DNA of 64,000 bases from contig CP073042.1 in NCBI GenBank assembly GCA_018114805.1, positions 3,658,001 through 3,722,000 on the forward strand, given 5' to 3'. Source of the stretch: Candidatus Streptomyces philanthi (GTDB lineage Bacteria; Actinomycetota; Actinomycetes; Streptomycetales; Streptomycetaceae). The notes under the pieces were generated by a model that was not told the origin of the DNA, did not search any database, and saw nothing but the letters and a program-made list of their open reading frames with translations. The number at the start of each line of letters is the position of its first letter. Positions within the stretch are counted from its first letter, which is position 1. Of this stretch, positions 30,364-40,360 are shown one piece after another. The translations under genes and the position numbers were made by a program.

Positions 30364-31197
30364 GTGGGATCTCTGCGCAATCCGATCGGTCCGCTCCCTT
30401 CCTCCATCTACTGGCGGCGGAGGGCAGTTGCGCTGTCCCTGGTCGCGTTGCTCGTCCTCCTCGTCATCTGGGCCGTGGGCCTGGGTGGCGACGGCGGCGG
30501 CAAGGACGACGCCAAGGGCCCCAGCGGCGGTGACACGGCCAGCACGATCACGCCCGGGCCGTCCTCGTCCGGACCCGTCAACGACCAACGGCCGGGCGGA
30601 CGCGACGAGTCGGATGACGAGAAGGAAACCGGCGGCACCGGCGGCTCCGGCGACAGCGGCGGCTCTGGTGGTACGGGCGGTTCCGGCGGCAACGCCGGCG
30701 GCGGCCCGGGTGGTTCGGGCGGCAACGGCACCATCGGCGCGGCCGGCGGGCTCGGTGTCGGCAACGGCGCCCTTGAGCCGTCTGACTCGACGCTGGCCGA
30801 CTGCGAGGCGGGCACGGTGGAGTTGACGCTGCGCAGCCTCAAGAACTCCTACGAGCCCGGCGACAAGCCGAAGTTCGAGCTGGCCGTGAAGAACTCCGGC
30901 GACGGCGCCTGCAAGGTGGACCTCGGCTGCGCGTCGGCCTCGCTCACCATCACGGACGCGGCGGACGACCACGTCTGGGTCTCGGACGACTGCCCGAGCG
31001 GCAACGCCACCTCGATGGTGCGGGTGCCGGGCGACGACGCGATCAAGCGCACCGTGGATTGGGACCGCAAGATCACGCACGAGAACTGCGCGTCCCCCTC
31101 CGGTGTCCAGGCAGCACCGGCCGGCACCTACCTGGTCGAGGCCAAGGTGGACGGCCTGGGCACGGCCCGCGTCTCGTTCGTGCTGGCCAAGGACTGA
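30364..31197 (+). CDS. Membrane-anchored protein with Gly/Ser-rich linker
   Basis: 277 residues. One N-terminal transmembrane segment follows an Arg patch (WRRRAVALSLVALLVLLVIWAVGL), so the rest is outside the cell. A 90-residue Gly/Ser/Asp-rich linker with GGTGGSGDSGGSGG repeats leads to a compact C-terminal domain of about 130 residues with four cysteines (LADCEAGTVELTLRSLKNSYEPGDKPKFELAVKNSG; TDAADDHVWVSDDCPSG). From memory, a conserved Streptomyces protein between mutY and disA. Function unknown; the Ig-like strand pattern suggests binding rather than catalysis. Confidence 0.8.
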   Translation: MGSLRNPIGPLPSSIYWRRRAVALSLVALLVLLVIWAVGLGGDGGGKDDAKGPSGGDTASTITPGPSSSGPVNDQRPGGRDESDDEKETGGTGGSGDSGGSGGTGGSGGNAGGGPGGSGGNGTIGAAGGLGVGNGALEPSDSTLADCEAGTVELTLRSLKNSYEPGDKPKFELAVKNSGDGACKVDLGCASASLTITDAADDHVWVSDDCPSGNATSMVRVPGDDAIKRTVDWDRKITHENCASPSGVQAAPAGTYLVEAKVDGLGTARVSFVLAKD

Positions 31198-31540
31198 GGG
31201 GGCCTCCCCCTCCCACCCCGCTCCCCCGCCCCGCCGCGTGCCCGGCGCGCCACCCCGCTCAGTCACCCAGCCCGGCTACTCGACCAGGGACCCCGCCCCC
31301 AGCGGGGGCCCGCCTGGCCCGGGGCCTCGCACCTGCCCAGGGCCACGCTCTCGACCGGCGTCGCCCCGGCCCGACGCCTGCCTCCGGCCGACACCGGGCC
31401 GGGCGGGGCCGGCCGACGTCGGGGGCCGGGTCGGGTGGTCAGCGTCGCGCGGGCCGGACAGCGGTGGTGACCCGTACGATCTGGCGGCGCCGGCCCTCCC
31501 CTTCCGGCCGGCCCGCGCGAGTGCAGGAGACCGGAGCCCC
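31198..31540. other. Intergenic, no gene recognised
   Basis: About 340 bp of C-rich low-complexity sequence. I see no gene, clear promoter or terminator in it. Confidence 0.4.
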
Positions 31541-32586
31541 ATGCAGACCGCCCACGCGTCCACCGGGCGCCCCGCCGACACCGTACGACCGCGCGCCGCG
31601 CTCGCGATGGCGCCCGAGGCGGCCGACGGCGTGCTCGACGCGGCGGCGCTGGCTGCCCTCGCCGAACTCACCGACCTGACCCCGCCGCCCGCCCTCGCCG
31701 ACTTCACCACCGAACGGGCTCGCCGGGTACTGGCCGACACCGAGTTGCTCATCACCGGCTGGGGGTGCCCGCCCATCGACGAGCGGGTGCTCGCCGCCGC
31801 ACCCCACCTGCGGGCGTCGTGCACACGGCCGGCTCGGTACGCGGCCACGTCGGCGCCGCCTGCTGGCGGCGCGGCATCGAGGTCTCGTCCGCCGCGCGGG
31901 CCAACGCGCTCCCGGTGGCCGAGTACACGCTCGCCATGATCCTGCTCGCCAACAAGGGTGTCCTGGAGTCGGCCCGTGACTACCGCGCCGCCCGCGCCCG
32001 CGAGCACTGGCAGTACGCGGGCCCCGAGCAGGGCAACTACCAGCGCACCGTCGGCATCCTCAGCGCCTCCCTCACCGGTCGCCGCGTCATCGAACTCCTT
32101 CGCCCGCACGATCTGCACGTCCTCCTCTACGACCTGTACGTGAGCGCCGAACAGGCCGCCGACCTCGGTGCCCGCGCCGTCGCACTTCCCGAACTCTTCG
32201 CGGCCAGCGACGTGGTGAGCGTGAACACGCCCCTGCTGCCCGAGACACGGGGCCTCGTCAGCCGCGAACTCCTCGCCGCGCTGCGCCCGGACGCGACCCT
32301 GATCAACACGGCGCGCGGCGCGGTGGTGGACCAGCAGGCGCTGACCGAGGCACTGCTCGCGGGCCGCATCAGAGCCGTGCTCGACGTCACCGAACCCGAC
32401 CAACTCCCGCCCGACTACCCCCTGTGGACCTGTGAGAACGCCCTGCTCACCCCGCACATCGCCGGCTCCCAGGGCACGTAGCTGCGCCGGCTCGCGGCGG
32501 TGGCGGTCGACGAGGTGCGGCGCTGGGCACGCGGCGAGGGATTCACCCACGCGGTGCCGCCCGAGCGGGCGGCGTACCTGGCATAG
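31541..32586 (+). pseudogene. D-2-hydroxyacid dehydrogenase, frameshift plus in-frame TAG
   Basis: The 5' part (MQTAHASTGRPADT... LLITGWGCPPIDERVLAAAPHLRA) shifts frame near 31815, where one G is missing from an expected GCGGTCGTG. The other frame continues VVHTAGSVRGHVGAACWRRGIEVSSAARANALPVAEYTLAMILLANKG, then DVVSVNTPLLPETRGLV, INTARGAVVDQQAL and LLTPHIAGSQGT. TAG at 32479-32481 then interrupts LRRLAAVAVDEVRRWARGE, which ends at 32586. The family normally has an acidic residue there. The nucleotide-binding loop also reads GILSASLTG where GILGASLIG is expected. Two independent lesions make this a convincing pseudogene. Confidence 0.85.
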
Positions 32587-32653
32587 GCCCGCCGGCGCGT
32601 CGGCCCGTCCGTCAGTCCGTCCGCCGACGGCCGCGACGGAGGCGCGGCGCGCG

Positions 32654-33191
32654 CTAAGCCACCCGGTAGCTCGGCTCGCTGGCCCGCAACCGTCGGGCGT
32701 ACGACCAGGTCACCGCTGTCATCAGGACGGGTATCGCGAACAGTGGGGCGAAGGCCACGGCCCAGACGGCCTCGGCCGTCTCGCTCGTCATGAGCGTCTG
32801 GCTCTGGACGGTGCAGGCGACGGACGGTGCAGGCGACCACGAGTTGCCATATCGCCCCCAGCACCAGGGCCGCCGACGCGCTCCAGGCCAGCGCGGCGAG
32901 CGCCTTCGGGTGCTGGACCCGCCGCCGCTCGCTGACCAGCAACAGCGGGAAGAGGGCCGCCGCCTCGGCGAGCAGGGACAGGCCGAGGACATAGGCGATG
33001 CCCCATCCCGGGATGGCGAACTCCTCGCGCAGCACCCGGTCGCTGTAGCCGACGTAGACCCCGAACGCCATGGCGACGCGCCACAGCCCGGAGGGGACGG
33101 CGCACAGCGCGATGGCGTGCGCGCAGCATCGGGCCCACCGGGGTGCTGGGGCCAGCACCGAGGCGGAAGCGGGGACGGTCGCGATCGACAT
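32654..33191 (-). pseudogene. Membrane protein gene broken by 16-bp tandem duplication
   Basis: From ATG 33191 (MSIATVPASASVLAPAPRWA) the product has hydrophobic segments at GLWRVAMAFGVYVGY, WGIAYVLGLSLLAEAAALFPLLLV and ALVLGAIWQLVVA. The frame is then lost because GGACGGTGCAGGCGAC occurs twice in tandem (32806-32837). Removing one copy restores QLVVACTVQSQTLMTSETAEAVW and the last segment AFAPLFAIPVLMTAVTW, ending SEPSYRVA at TAG 32654. No function known. Confidence 0.75.
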
Positions 33192-33657
33192 GCCCCCATC
33201 CTGACCGCGACCCGGGCCACCGCACATCAGCCCAGGCGGTGATTGGCAGTCAGCCGACGGGCGGACGGCCCCACCTTCCTATGGCACCCGAGCCGTACGA
33301 GCGTCGTACCGGGGTGCTACGCACAACCCTCAGTCACCCCGACCCCGACCACCAGCGAACACCCCACCCTCCAGGGCGAGGCACATCCTCGGGACGAGGA
33401 GTCCCCGGACCCGGGGCGAGGAGCATCCCCGGTCGAGGAAGCCGACCCGTCGCTCCCGCCGCGGGGCGCCACCGCACCGCCAGGCGTCCCCAAGGGAACC
33501 CCGCCAGGGGCTCTCGGGGCCCTCGGGGGAACTCCGAAGACGACCAGAGCCCCGGGACCGGGGCGGTCGGCCCCGAATACGACCAGAAGTCCCCGGGGGG
33601 AACCCCGAAGACGTCAGGTCACGCCACTACCCAGCGCGCGAGCGGCCCAGCGGCGAG
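33192..33657. repeat. Intergenic with imperfect GC-rich repeats
   Basis: About 465 bp between the membrane protein gene and the disA 3' end. A unit of the form GGGGAACYCCGAAGACG occurs near 33529 and 33604, with CGACCAGA around it twice (near 33540 and 33580). A further GGGACGAGGAGTCCCCGG-like stretch lies near 33390. They may fold into overlapping hairpins at the end of disA transcription. No gene seen. Confidence 0.45.
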
Positions 33658-34782
33658 CTACACGTACCGTTCCAGGATCGAGGACTCCGCCAGGCGGGAG
33701 AGGCCCTCGCGGACCGAGCGGGCGCGGGCCTCGCCGACGCCGTCGACCATCTGCAGGTCGTCCACACTGGCGGCCAGCAGCTTCTGGAGGCCACCGAAGT
33801 GTTCCACCAGGCGCTCGATGATGGCGCCGGGCAGCCGGGGCACCTTGGCCAGCAGGCGGTAACCGCGCGGGGAGACCGCGGAGTCGAGCGTCTCGGGGGA
33901 GCCGCTGTAACCCAACGCGCCGGCGACGATGGGCAGTTCGAGGAGTTCGGGGTGGGTGAGCGCATCGAGTTCGGCGAGCGCGTCGGCGACCGTGCGGGAG
34001 CGCTTGGCCGTCGGCTCGGGCACGTAGTCCCGCACGACCAGTTCGCGCTCCGGCTCGACGCCGGCGATCAGCTCGTCCAACTGGAGGGAGAGCAGCCGCC
34101 CGTCGGTGCCCAGCTCCACCACGTACTCGGCGATCTCGGTGGCGATCCGGCGGACCATCTCCAGGCGTTGGGCGACCGCCGTGACGTCGCGGACCGTCAC
34201 CAGGTCCTCGATCTCCAACGCCGAGAGCGTGCCCGCGACCTCGTCGAGGCGGAGCTTGTACCGCTCCAGGGTGGCCAGCGCCTGGTTGGCCCGGGAAAGG
34301 ATCGCGGCCGAGTCCTCCAGGACGCGGCGCTGGCCGTCCACGTACAGCGCGATCAGTCGCATCGACTGGCTGACCGAGACGACGGGGAAGCCCCCCTGGA
34401 TGGAGACCCGCTGCGCCGTGCGGTGCCGGGTGCCGGTCTCCTCGGTCGGGATGGACGCGTCGGGCACGAGCTGCACGCCCGCCCGCACGATCTTGGTGAT
34501 GTCCTTGTCGAGGATCAGCGCGCCGTCCAACTTGCACAGCTCGCGCAGTCGGGTCGCGGAGAACTCGACGTCGAGGACGAAGCCGCCGGTGCACATCGAC
34601 TCGACAGTCTTGTCCATGCCCAGCACGATCAGTCCGCCTGTGTTGCCGCGGAGGATGCGCTCCAAGCCGTCGCGCAGCGCCGTGCCCGGCGCGACCGCGC
34701 TGAGGGAGGCGCGCATCAGACGATCGGAACCGGAGCTTCCCCCGGCCCTGCCGGGAGCTGTCGCCCGGTCGTTGGCTGCCAC
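33658..34782 (-). CDS. disA: DNA integrity scanning protein / diadenylate cyclase DisA
   Basis: DisA makes cyclic di-AMP from two ATP and scans DNA. The N-terminal DAC domain has the DGA motif (LDGALILD) and RHR motif (TRHRTAQR) plus LRGNTGGLIVLG. A central helical linker follows. The C-terminal HhH domain contains VDDLQMVDGVGEARARSVREGL. The GTG start at 34782 has AGGAG upstream and gives 374 residues. An alternative start at 34881 has no support. It lies 102 bp downstream of radA, as in many bacteria, and RadA can inhibit DisA. Confidence 0.95.
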   Translation of the reverse strand: MAANDRATAPGRAGGSSGSDRLMRASLSAVAPGTALRDGLERILRGNTGGLIVLGMDKTVESMCTGGFVLDVEFSATRLRELCKLDGALILDKDITKIVRAGVQLVPDASIPTEETGTRHRTAQRVSIQGGFPVVSVSQSMRLIALYVDGQRRVLEDSAAILSRANQALATLERYKLRLDEVAGTLSALEIEDLVTVRDVTAVAQRLEMVRRIATEIAEYVVELGTDGRLLSLQLDELIAGVEPERELVVRDYVPEPTAKRSRTVADALAELDALTHPELLELPIVAGALGYSGSPETLDSAVSPRGYRLLAKVPRLPGAIIERLVEHFGGLQKLLAASVDDLQMVDGVGEARARSVREGLSRLAESSILERYV

Positions 34783-34884
34783 TGCACTCCTCCGTCGCCA
34801 GATCTGGTCGGTGCCGCAGGCCGCCCTGCCGGATGTACGTAGAGTTGGGTACGTACGGGCGTGCGGGCGAGACCAGGGCAAAGT

Positions 34885-36312
34885 CTACCGGCGGTCGGGC
34901 TGCTCGCGGGGAGCCTGGGGCGCCTCGCGGCGCGGCCGCTTCGGCAGAACGCGCAGCGCCTCGCCTATGTCGGCCACTTCGAGCACGCGCATACCGGGCG
35001 GAATCTTGCCCGCGTCGCCCGGCACCAGCGCGTGCGTGAAGCCCAGCCTGGCCGCCTCGGAGAGCCTGCGCTGCACCCCCGTCACCCGCCTGACCTCGCC
35101 CGCCAGGCCCACCTCGCCGACGGCCACCAGGTTCTTGGGCAGCGGCGTATCGCTGGCGGCGCTGGCCAGCGCGAGCGCGATGGCCAGGTCGGCGGCGGGT
35201 TCGGTGAGTCGCACGCCGCCCACGGTGGCGCTGTAGATGTCGCGCTTGCCGAGCGCGCTGATCCGACCGCGCTGCTCCAGCACCGCCAGCATCATGGACA
35301 CGCGCGAGGTCTCCAGGCCGGACGTCGTGCGCCGGGGCGAGGGGATCTGGGTGTCCACGGTGAGCGCCTGCACCTCGGCCACCAGCGGGCGGCGTCCCTC
35401 CAGGGTGACGGTCAGACAGGTGCCCGGTACGGGTTCGGCACGGCGGGTGAGGAAGAGGCCCGACGGGTCGGCCAGGCCCGTGATGCCCTCGTCGTGCAGT
35501 TCGAAACAGCCGACCTCGTCCGTCGCCCCGTACCGGTTCTTGATGCCGCGCACCAGGCGCAGCCGCGCGTGTCGGTCGCCCTCGAAGCTGAGGACCACGT
35601 CCACCAGGTGTTCCAGCAGCCGGGGGCCCGCGATGCCGCCGTCCTTGGTGACGTGGCCGACCAGCACCGTGGCCATGCCGCGCTCCTTGGACGCGCGGAT
35701 CAGCGCGCCCGCGACCTCGCGCACCTGCGCCATGCCGCCGGGCGCGCCGTCGATCTCGGGCGAGGCCACGGTCTGCACCGAGTCCAGGACCAGCAGCGAG
35801 GGCTTGACCGTGTCGAGGTGGCCGAGGACGGCGGACAGGTCGGTCTCGGCGGCTAGGTACAGGTGCTCGGAGAGCGCGCCGATCCGGTCGGCCCGCAGCC
35901 TGACCTGGCTCGCGGACTCCTCGCCGGTGATGTAGAGCGTGCGGTGCTTGTCGGAGGACGCCTTGGCGGCCACCTCGAGCAGCAGCGTGGACTTGCCGAC
36001 GCCGGGCTCGCCGGCGAGCAGCACGACCGCGCCGGGCACCAGGCCGCCGCCGAGCACCCGGTCCAGTTCGTCGACGCCGGTGCCGCGCGCCGTCGCCTGC
36101 CGGCCGTCCACCTGGCCGATGGGCAGCGCGGCGGTGGTGACCCGGCCGGCCGCCGTCGTGCGCACCGCGGGGGCCGCGCCGAACTCCTCGACCGTCCCCC
36201 ACGCCTGGCATTCGGGGCAGCGGCCGAGCCACTTGACCGTGGTCCAGCCGCACTCGCTACAGCGGTAGGAGGGGCGGTCCTTGGCGGGCGTGCGCGTACT
36301 ACGGGTGGCCAT
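34885..36312 (-). CDS. radA: DNA repair protein RadA
   Basis: RadA is a hexameric helicase that helps branch migration in recombination. Visible are the N-terminal zinc finger (YRCSECGWTTVKWLGRCPECQAWGT), Walker A AGEPGVGKSTLLLEV, the KNRFG-equivalent KNRYG, and the C-terminal Lon-like domain (LAIALALASAASDTPLPKNLVAVGEVGLAGEVRRV). ATG 36312 gives 475 residues (MATRSTRTPAKDRPSYRC); an in-frame ATG two codons earlier (36318) is equally possible. Confidence 0.95.
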   Translation of the reverse strand: MATRSTRTPAKDRPSYRCSECGWTTVKWLGRCPECQAWGTVEEFGAAPAVRTTAAGRVTTAALPIGQVDGRQATARGTGVDELDRVLGGGLVPGAVVLLAGEPGVGKSTLLLEVAAKASSDKHRTLYITGEESASQVRLRADRIGALSEHLYLAAETDLSAVLGHLDTVKPSLLVLDSVQTVASPEIDGAPGGMAQVREVAGALIRASKERGMATVLVGHVTKDGGIAGPRLLEHLVDVVLSFEGDRHARLRLVRGIKNRYGATDEVGCFELHDEGITGLADPSGLFLTRRAEPVPGTCLTVTLEGRRPLVAEVQALTVDTQIPSPRRTTSGLETSRVSMMLAVLEQRGRISALGKRDIYSATVGGVRLTEPAADLAIALALASAASDTPLPKNLVAVGEVGLAGEVRRVTGVQRRLSEAARLGFTHALVPGDAGKIPPGMRVLEVADIGEALRVLPKRPRREAPQAPREQPDRR

Positions 36313-36697
36313 GCGCATCACCGTAACGGTGCGGTCTGACACTCCCCGGCCCGGAGTGGGTCGAGGCGGGGCGCGCATCGGTGGCGGGGCGCTGTGAGCG
36401 GCGGCGGGACCGACGTGGGAGCGGGTGGAGAACGGGAGTGCGAGGCGTCCGGGGCCGCCGTCCGCCGGCCCCGGCCGGGTCGCGGCGGCGGGCCCGGCCC
36501 GGCGGGCGGGGAGCCGGGCCGGGGCGGGGGCGTGCCAAGGAAAGCGAACGGGCCAGACGCATATGTCAAGGTCGGGCCCCGGGAATGACGTAAAGCGAGA
36601 ATCTTGTCCCCTTTCGAGTGAGATGGTCACCCGTACGAGTTAAAGGTCCCCGTGGCAGGCGGATGACCCGGTGTGATCCCCCTACCGTCGCCAGGTA
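36313..36697. promoter_or_regulatory. Divergent region between radA and BACON gene
   Basis: About 385 bp. The half next to radA is GC-rich low-complexity sequence; 36570-36700 is less GC-rich and probably holds the rightward promoter. No specific site identified. Confidence 0.4.
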
Positions 36698-38511
36698 ATG
36701 AGCAGCAGGTCCGAGCACCCCACCCATCCCACCGGCGCACACCGCGCACAACGACGCGGCGCGCGCCCCCCGTACCGCCGTCGAGCACCCTCCCGCGTGT
36801 TACGAGCCCTACCTCGACGGCCTGTTCACGTACTGCCTGTCCGTGCTGTGCGACCACGACGCCGCCACCGTCGCACTCGGTGACGCGCTCGCGGTCGCGG
36901 AGCGGCGGCGGCAGCGCGGCCGGGCCGCCGGGTTCACGGCCAAGGACGGCGGCGCGGCCCCGGCGCGCGAGATGACCGTGCCGTCGCCGATGGCACCCCC
37001 CATGGCGCCCGAACTCTCCGTGCCACCCGGGCGGGCCAGGGCCCCGGGGCACGCCAAGCGGTCCCCCAGCACCGACCTCGGGCTGCGCCGCCCGTGGCTG
37101 TACGCGCTCGCCCGCTGGGCCTGTCTGCGGGCGCTCGCCGAGTCGCGGGCGGGCGGGTCAACCCGCCGCGCGGCGGGTTGACCCGCCCCGCGCACCCCGT
37201 ACAGGCCCCCACCGCCCCCGCGCAGCGCCGCCGCGACCTTGCCGCGCTCGCCCCTGGCCCGAGGCCGCCGGCACCACCCCCGAGCAGCGCGAGGCCCTCG
37301 AACTCGCGGTGCGCCACCAGCTCTCGCCGCACGAGGTCGCGGCCGTCATCGGGCTCGACCCGGACGACACCCGGGCGCTGATCGCCAGCGCGGCCTGCGA
37401 GGTGGAGTGCACCCGCGTGGCGCTCGCGGTGGTCGAACTCGGCCGCTGCCCCACCGTCTCGCGACTCGCGGGCGACGCGCAGGTGCTGCTGTCCGCGGCG
37501 CTGCGCCGCGAACTCGTCCGGCACGTGGACGACTGCGGCCAGTGCCGCAGGACCGCCGAGCGCGCCACGGCCGGCTGGCCCTGGCCGGGCACGGCCGCGG
37601 CGCCGGCCGCGCTGCCAATCCTGGAGGCGCCGCGACCGGCGGTGTGCGCCGCGACGCAGTGCGCGCTGCGCGGCCGGCCGCCGCGGGCTGCGGCCACCTT
37701 GCCCCGGTTCGACCGGCGCGGCTTCCCCATCGACCCGAAGGACCGGGCAGCCCGGCGCGCGCGGCTGCGGAGCCGCGCGGTGACCACGACGGTGGTGGCG
37801 ACCGTGGTGGCCGCCCCGGTGCTGGCGCTGTGGGCCGCCTACCGGGGCGCCCCGCTGACCGGCGAGAGCCAGGCCAACGGCGGGGTCTCGGCGTCCGAGC
37901 GGGACGAGTTCGGCGGTCAGCCGTACGAGGAGGCGGGGCACGCGCGGGGCAACCAGCCTGACGCCGACGTGGGCTGGCGCTCGCCCGACCGGGAGCGCGC
38001 TGAGGAGCGCGCGCGGCAGGAGCGGCGCGGCGACCCGCGCCCCACCGACCGCGCCCCGTCGCGGGGCCCGGCCACCCAGCCGAGCACCGACCGTCCGGAG
38101 CCCGGCACCAGCCGGCCCGCGCCCGCGCCCGGACACCTGACGGTGACGGCCCAGCCGGGCGAGGAGACGACGCTGATCACGCTGAGCGCGTCCGGCGGCA
38201 GCCCGGTGCGCTGGTCGGCGACGCCCGACGCGCCGTGGCTGCGGCTCAGCCAGAGCGCGGGCGAGCTACGGCCCGGCGAGTCGCTGAAGATCACCGTGTC
38301 CGTGGATCACGGCCTGGAACCGGCCGGTCCCCGGACGGCGCACGTCTCGGTGGCCCCGTCCGGATCGGTGGTCACCATCCAGGGCGTCGGCCAGGGCGGC
38401 GGGCCCGACCCGAGCCCCACGCCACCCGAGCCGATGCCCACGCCGACCCCGACACCCACGCCCAGCGAACCGGCCCCGACGCCGACGGAGCCCGCGAGCC
38501 CGTCTCCGTAG
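36698..38511 (+). pseudogene. BACON-domain membrane protein, several frameshifts
   Basis: Pieces of one protein lie in three frames: start MSSRSEHPTHPTG (36698); YEPYLDGLFTYCLSVLCDHDAATVALGDALAVAE and RPWLYALARWACLRALAESRAGG (to TGA near 37180); then RRRDLAALA; then TTPEQREALELAVRHQLSPHEVAAVIGLDPDDTRALI to the end. The last part has a sigma-region-4-like helix, a zinc-finger-like LVRHVDDCGQCRR, a transmembrane segment (VVATVVAAPVLALWAAY), a BACON domain (WSATPDAPWLRLSQSAGELRPGESLKITVSVDHG) and a Pro/Thr tail. Breaks lie at about 36705-36735, 37150-37215 and 37255. From memory, a conserved Streptomyces gene next to radA/disA. Function unknown. Confidence 0.7.
37151..37188. repeat. 38-bp perfect palindrome inside BACON gene
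   Basis: Every base from 37151 to 37188 is self-complementary (half-site GGGCGGGTCAACCCGCCGC). It falls exactly where the BACON-domain frame is lost and contributes the aberrant GSTRRAAG and TGA. It looks like inserted or expanded palindromic DNA rather than native coding sequence. Confidence 0.8.
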
Positions 38512-38631
38512 CCGTGGCGCGGCCGTGGCATCCCCCGGCGCCGCGGGGCGCCTGGCCGTGCCGGGGAGGCCGCGGGGCGTACGGGTGACATCGCGGAGCG
38601 GGCCGGGCGGTGGCCCGGCCCGCGCGCGGTG

Positions 38632-39519
38632 TCAGCCGGCGGTGCCCCGGACGGCCTCCGGCGCGGGCGTGCGGGCCGGGTCGGCCGGGTGCGGGGCCAT
38701 CGGGAGCTGCGCGGCGAGCCGGGCCTCGCACAGCTCGACCAGCTTCGCGTACCCCTCCTTGCCCATCAGCTCGGTGAGTTCGGGGCGGTACGAGACGTAC
38801 ACCGGGTCCCCCGCGCCGTGCGCCGAGGTCGCCGACGTGCACCACCAGTGCAGGTCGTGGCCACCGGGGCCCCAGCCCCGGCGGTCGTACTCGCCGATCG
38901 ACACGACCAGCACCCGGGTGTCGTCGGGCCGGTCCACCCAGTCGTAGGTGCGGCGGATGGGGAGCTGCCAGCACACGTCCGGCTTGGTCTCCAGCGGCTC
39001 GCGGCCCTCGCGCAGCGCGAGGATGTGCAGCGAGCAGCCCGCGCCGCCGGCGAAGCCGGGGCGGTTCTGGAAGATGCACGAGCCCTCGTAGCGGCGGGTC
39101 TGGCGCTCCCCGTCGTCGTCCTTCTGCACCCAGCCGGTGCGCGTGCCGACGTCGTGGAACTGCCAGACGTCCGGCGTGAGCCGCGCGGCGTGCTCGGCCA
39201 CCCGCGCCTCGTCGTCCTCGTCCGAGAAGTGCGCGCCGAGGGTGCAGCAGCCGTCGTCCGCCCTGCCGGCCTGGATGCCCTGGCAACCCTGGCCGAAGAC
39301 GCAGCTCCAGCGGGAGGTCAGCCAGGTCAGGTCGACCCGGAAGACCTGCTCGTCGTCGGCCGGGTCGGGGAACTCCACCCACGCCCGGGGGAAGTCGAGG
39401 CCCACCTCGTCAGCGAGGGCCCGCCCGGCGGACGGCACGTCCCGCGGAGCGGTCTTGCGGGCCTTCTTCGACCCCTGCTTTGGCGCTTTGTCCTGCTTCG
39501 CCTTTTTCGTCTTTGGCAC
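38632..39519 (-). CDS. Cysteine-rich conserved protein (YkgJ/DUF3109-like)
   Basis: About 295 residues from GTG 39519; a Lys-rich start (PKTKKAKQDKAPKQGSKKARK) precedes the domain. Cysteines occur in WSCVFGQGCQGIQ, DDGCCTLGAHF, GSCIFQNRPGF, AGCSLH and VCWQLP. This spacing is typical of YkgJ-like proteins thought to bind zinc or an iron-sulfur cluster. A conserved C-terminal part follows (DLHWWCTSATSAHG, LMGKEGYAKLVELCEARL). The activity is not known. No lesion. Confidence 0.75.
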   Translation of the reverse strand: MPKTKKAKQDKAPKQGSKKARKTAPRDVPSAGRALADEVGLDFPRAWVEFPDPADDEQVFRVDLTWLTSRWSCVFGQGCQGIQAGRADDGCCTLGAHFSDEDDEARVAEHAARLTPDVWQFHDVGTRTGWVQKDDDGERQTRRYEGSCIFQNRPGFAGGAGCSLHILALREGREPLETKPDVCWQLPIRRTYDWVDRPDDTRVLVVSIGEYDRRGWGPGGHDLHWWCTSATSAHGAGDPVYVSYRPELTELMGKEGYAKLVELCEARLAAQLPMAPHPADPARTPAPEAVRGTAG

Positions 39520-39631
39520 GACTCCAGCGTATGCGCCACGGCGGGCGTTCCCGACGGCCCGGGTGCCCCCGTCGCCGCTTGACCTTGCCACGGTGACAAG
39601 GTTTTCACTCCGTGCCCAGGAGGTGGTCCCG

Positions 39632-40357
39632 ATGACAACACGGAGACCGACGACGGAGCTGACGCGGGCGCTGCGGGGGTTGGTGGACGACGACGCGTCG
39701 GTGCGCCTGCGGGCCGCGCTGGCACTCGGTACGACGCCCGACGTGGGCTGCGTGGACACGCTGGTCGAGCGGTGCGCGAGCGAGCCCGAGTTCTTCGTCC
39801 GCGACGCGCTGACCTGGGCACTCACCCGGCATCCGGCGTCCGTGACGCTCCCCAGGCTGGTCCGCGAGGTCCACTCGGAGCACGCCCGGGCGCGCAGTCA
39901 GGCGCTGCACACGCTCTCCAAGATCGGGGATCGGCGGGCGTGGCCGGCCCTCACCCGGGAGCTGTTGACCGACGCCGACGACGAGGTCGCGCGCAGCGCC
40001 TGGCGGGCCGCCGTCGTGCTCGTACCGGACGGCGAGCAGCCGGCCCTGGCCCGGGTGCTGGCGACGCAGCTCGGGCGCGCTGGGCGCGAGACGCGGCTGA
40101 GCCTGAGCCGGGCGTTGGTCACACTGGGCGAGGTGGCGGTGCCAGCGCTGCGGGCCGCGGCGGTGGCCGCCGACGCGGAGGTACGCGCGCACGCGCTCGC
40201 CACCGAGCGGTCGCTGCGCGATCCGGACGCCGGGTTCGCGTTCGCGATCGAGAAGGCGAAGCGCGTCGTGGCCCTCGGCGACCTCGGTCAGGCGGACCAG
40301 CGGGACCCGCCAGGTCAGCAGGACCCGCCGGGCCAGCGGGGACGGGAGGGGAGCTAG
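39632..40357 (+). CDS. HEAT-repeat protein
   Basis: 241 residues from ATG 39632 (AGGAGG upstream). At least five HEAT-type helical repeats are visible (LVDDDASVRLRAALALG; DTLVERCASEPEFFVRDALTWAL; RSQALHTLSKIGDRRAWPALTRELL; VARSAWRAAVVLV; VPALRAAAVAADAEVRAHAL), and a Gln/Pro/Asp-rich tail with DPPGQ repeats. Such proteins bind other proteins. The gene stops 3 bp before the MerR/HEAT gene, so the two were probably co-transcribed partners. Confidence 0.82.
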   Translation: MTTRRPTTELTRALRGLVDDDASVRLRAALALGTTPDVGCVDTLVERCASEPEFFVRDALTWALTRHPASVTLPRLVREVHSEHARARSQALHTLSKIGDRRAWPALTRELLTDADDEVARSAWRAAVVLVPDGEQPALARVLATQLGRAGRETRLSLSRALVTLGEVAVPALRAAAVAADAEVRAHALATERSLRDPDAGFAFAIEKAKRVVALGDLGQADQRDPPGQQDPPGQRGREGS

Positions 40358-40360
40358 GGC

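Noticed and set aside
33192..33657. CRISPR-like or transposon-end repeats before disA
   Set aside because: The repeats are imperfect, unevenly spaced and few; no spacers, terminal inverted repeats or cas/transposase genes are present.
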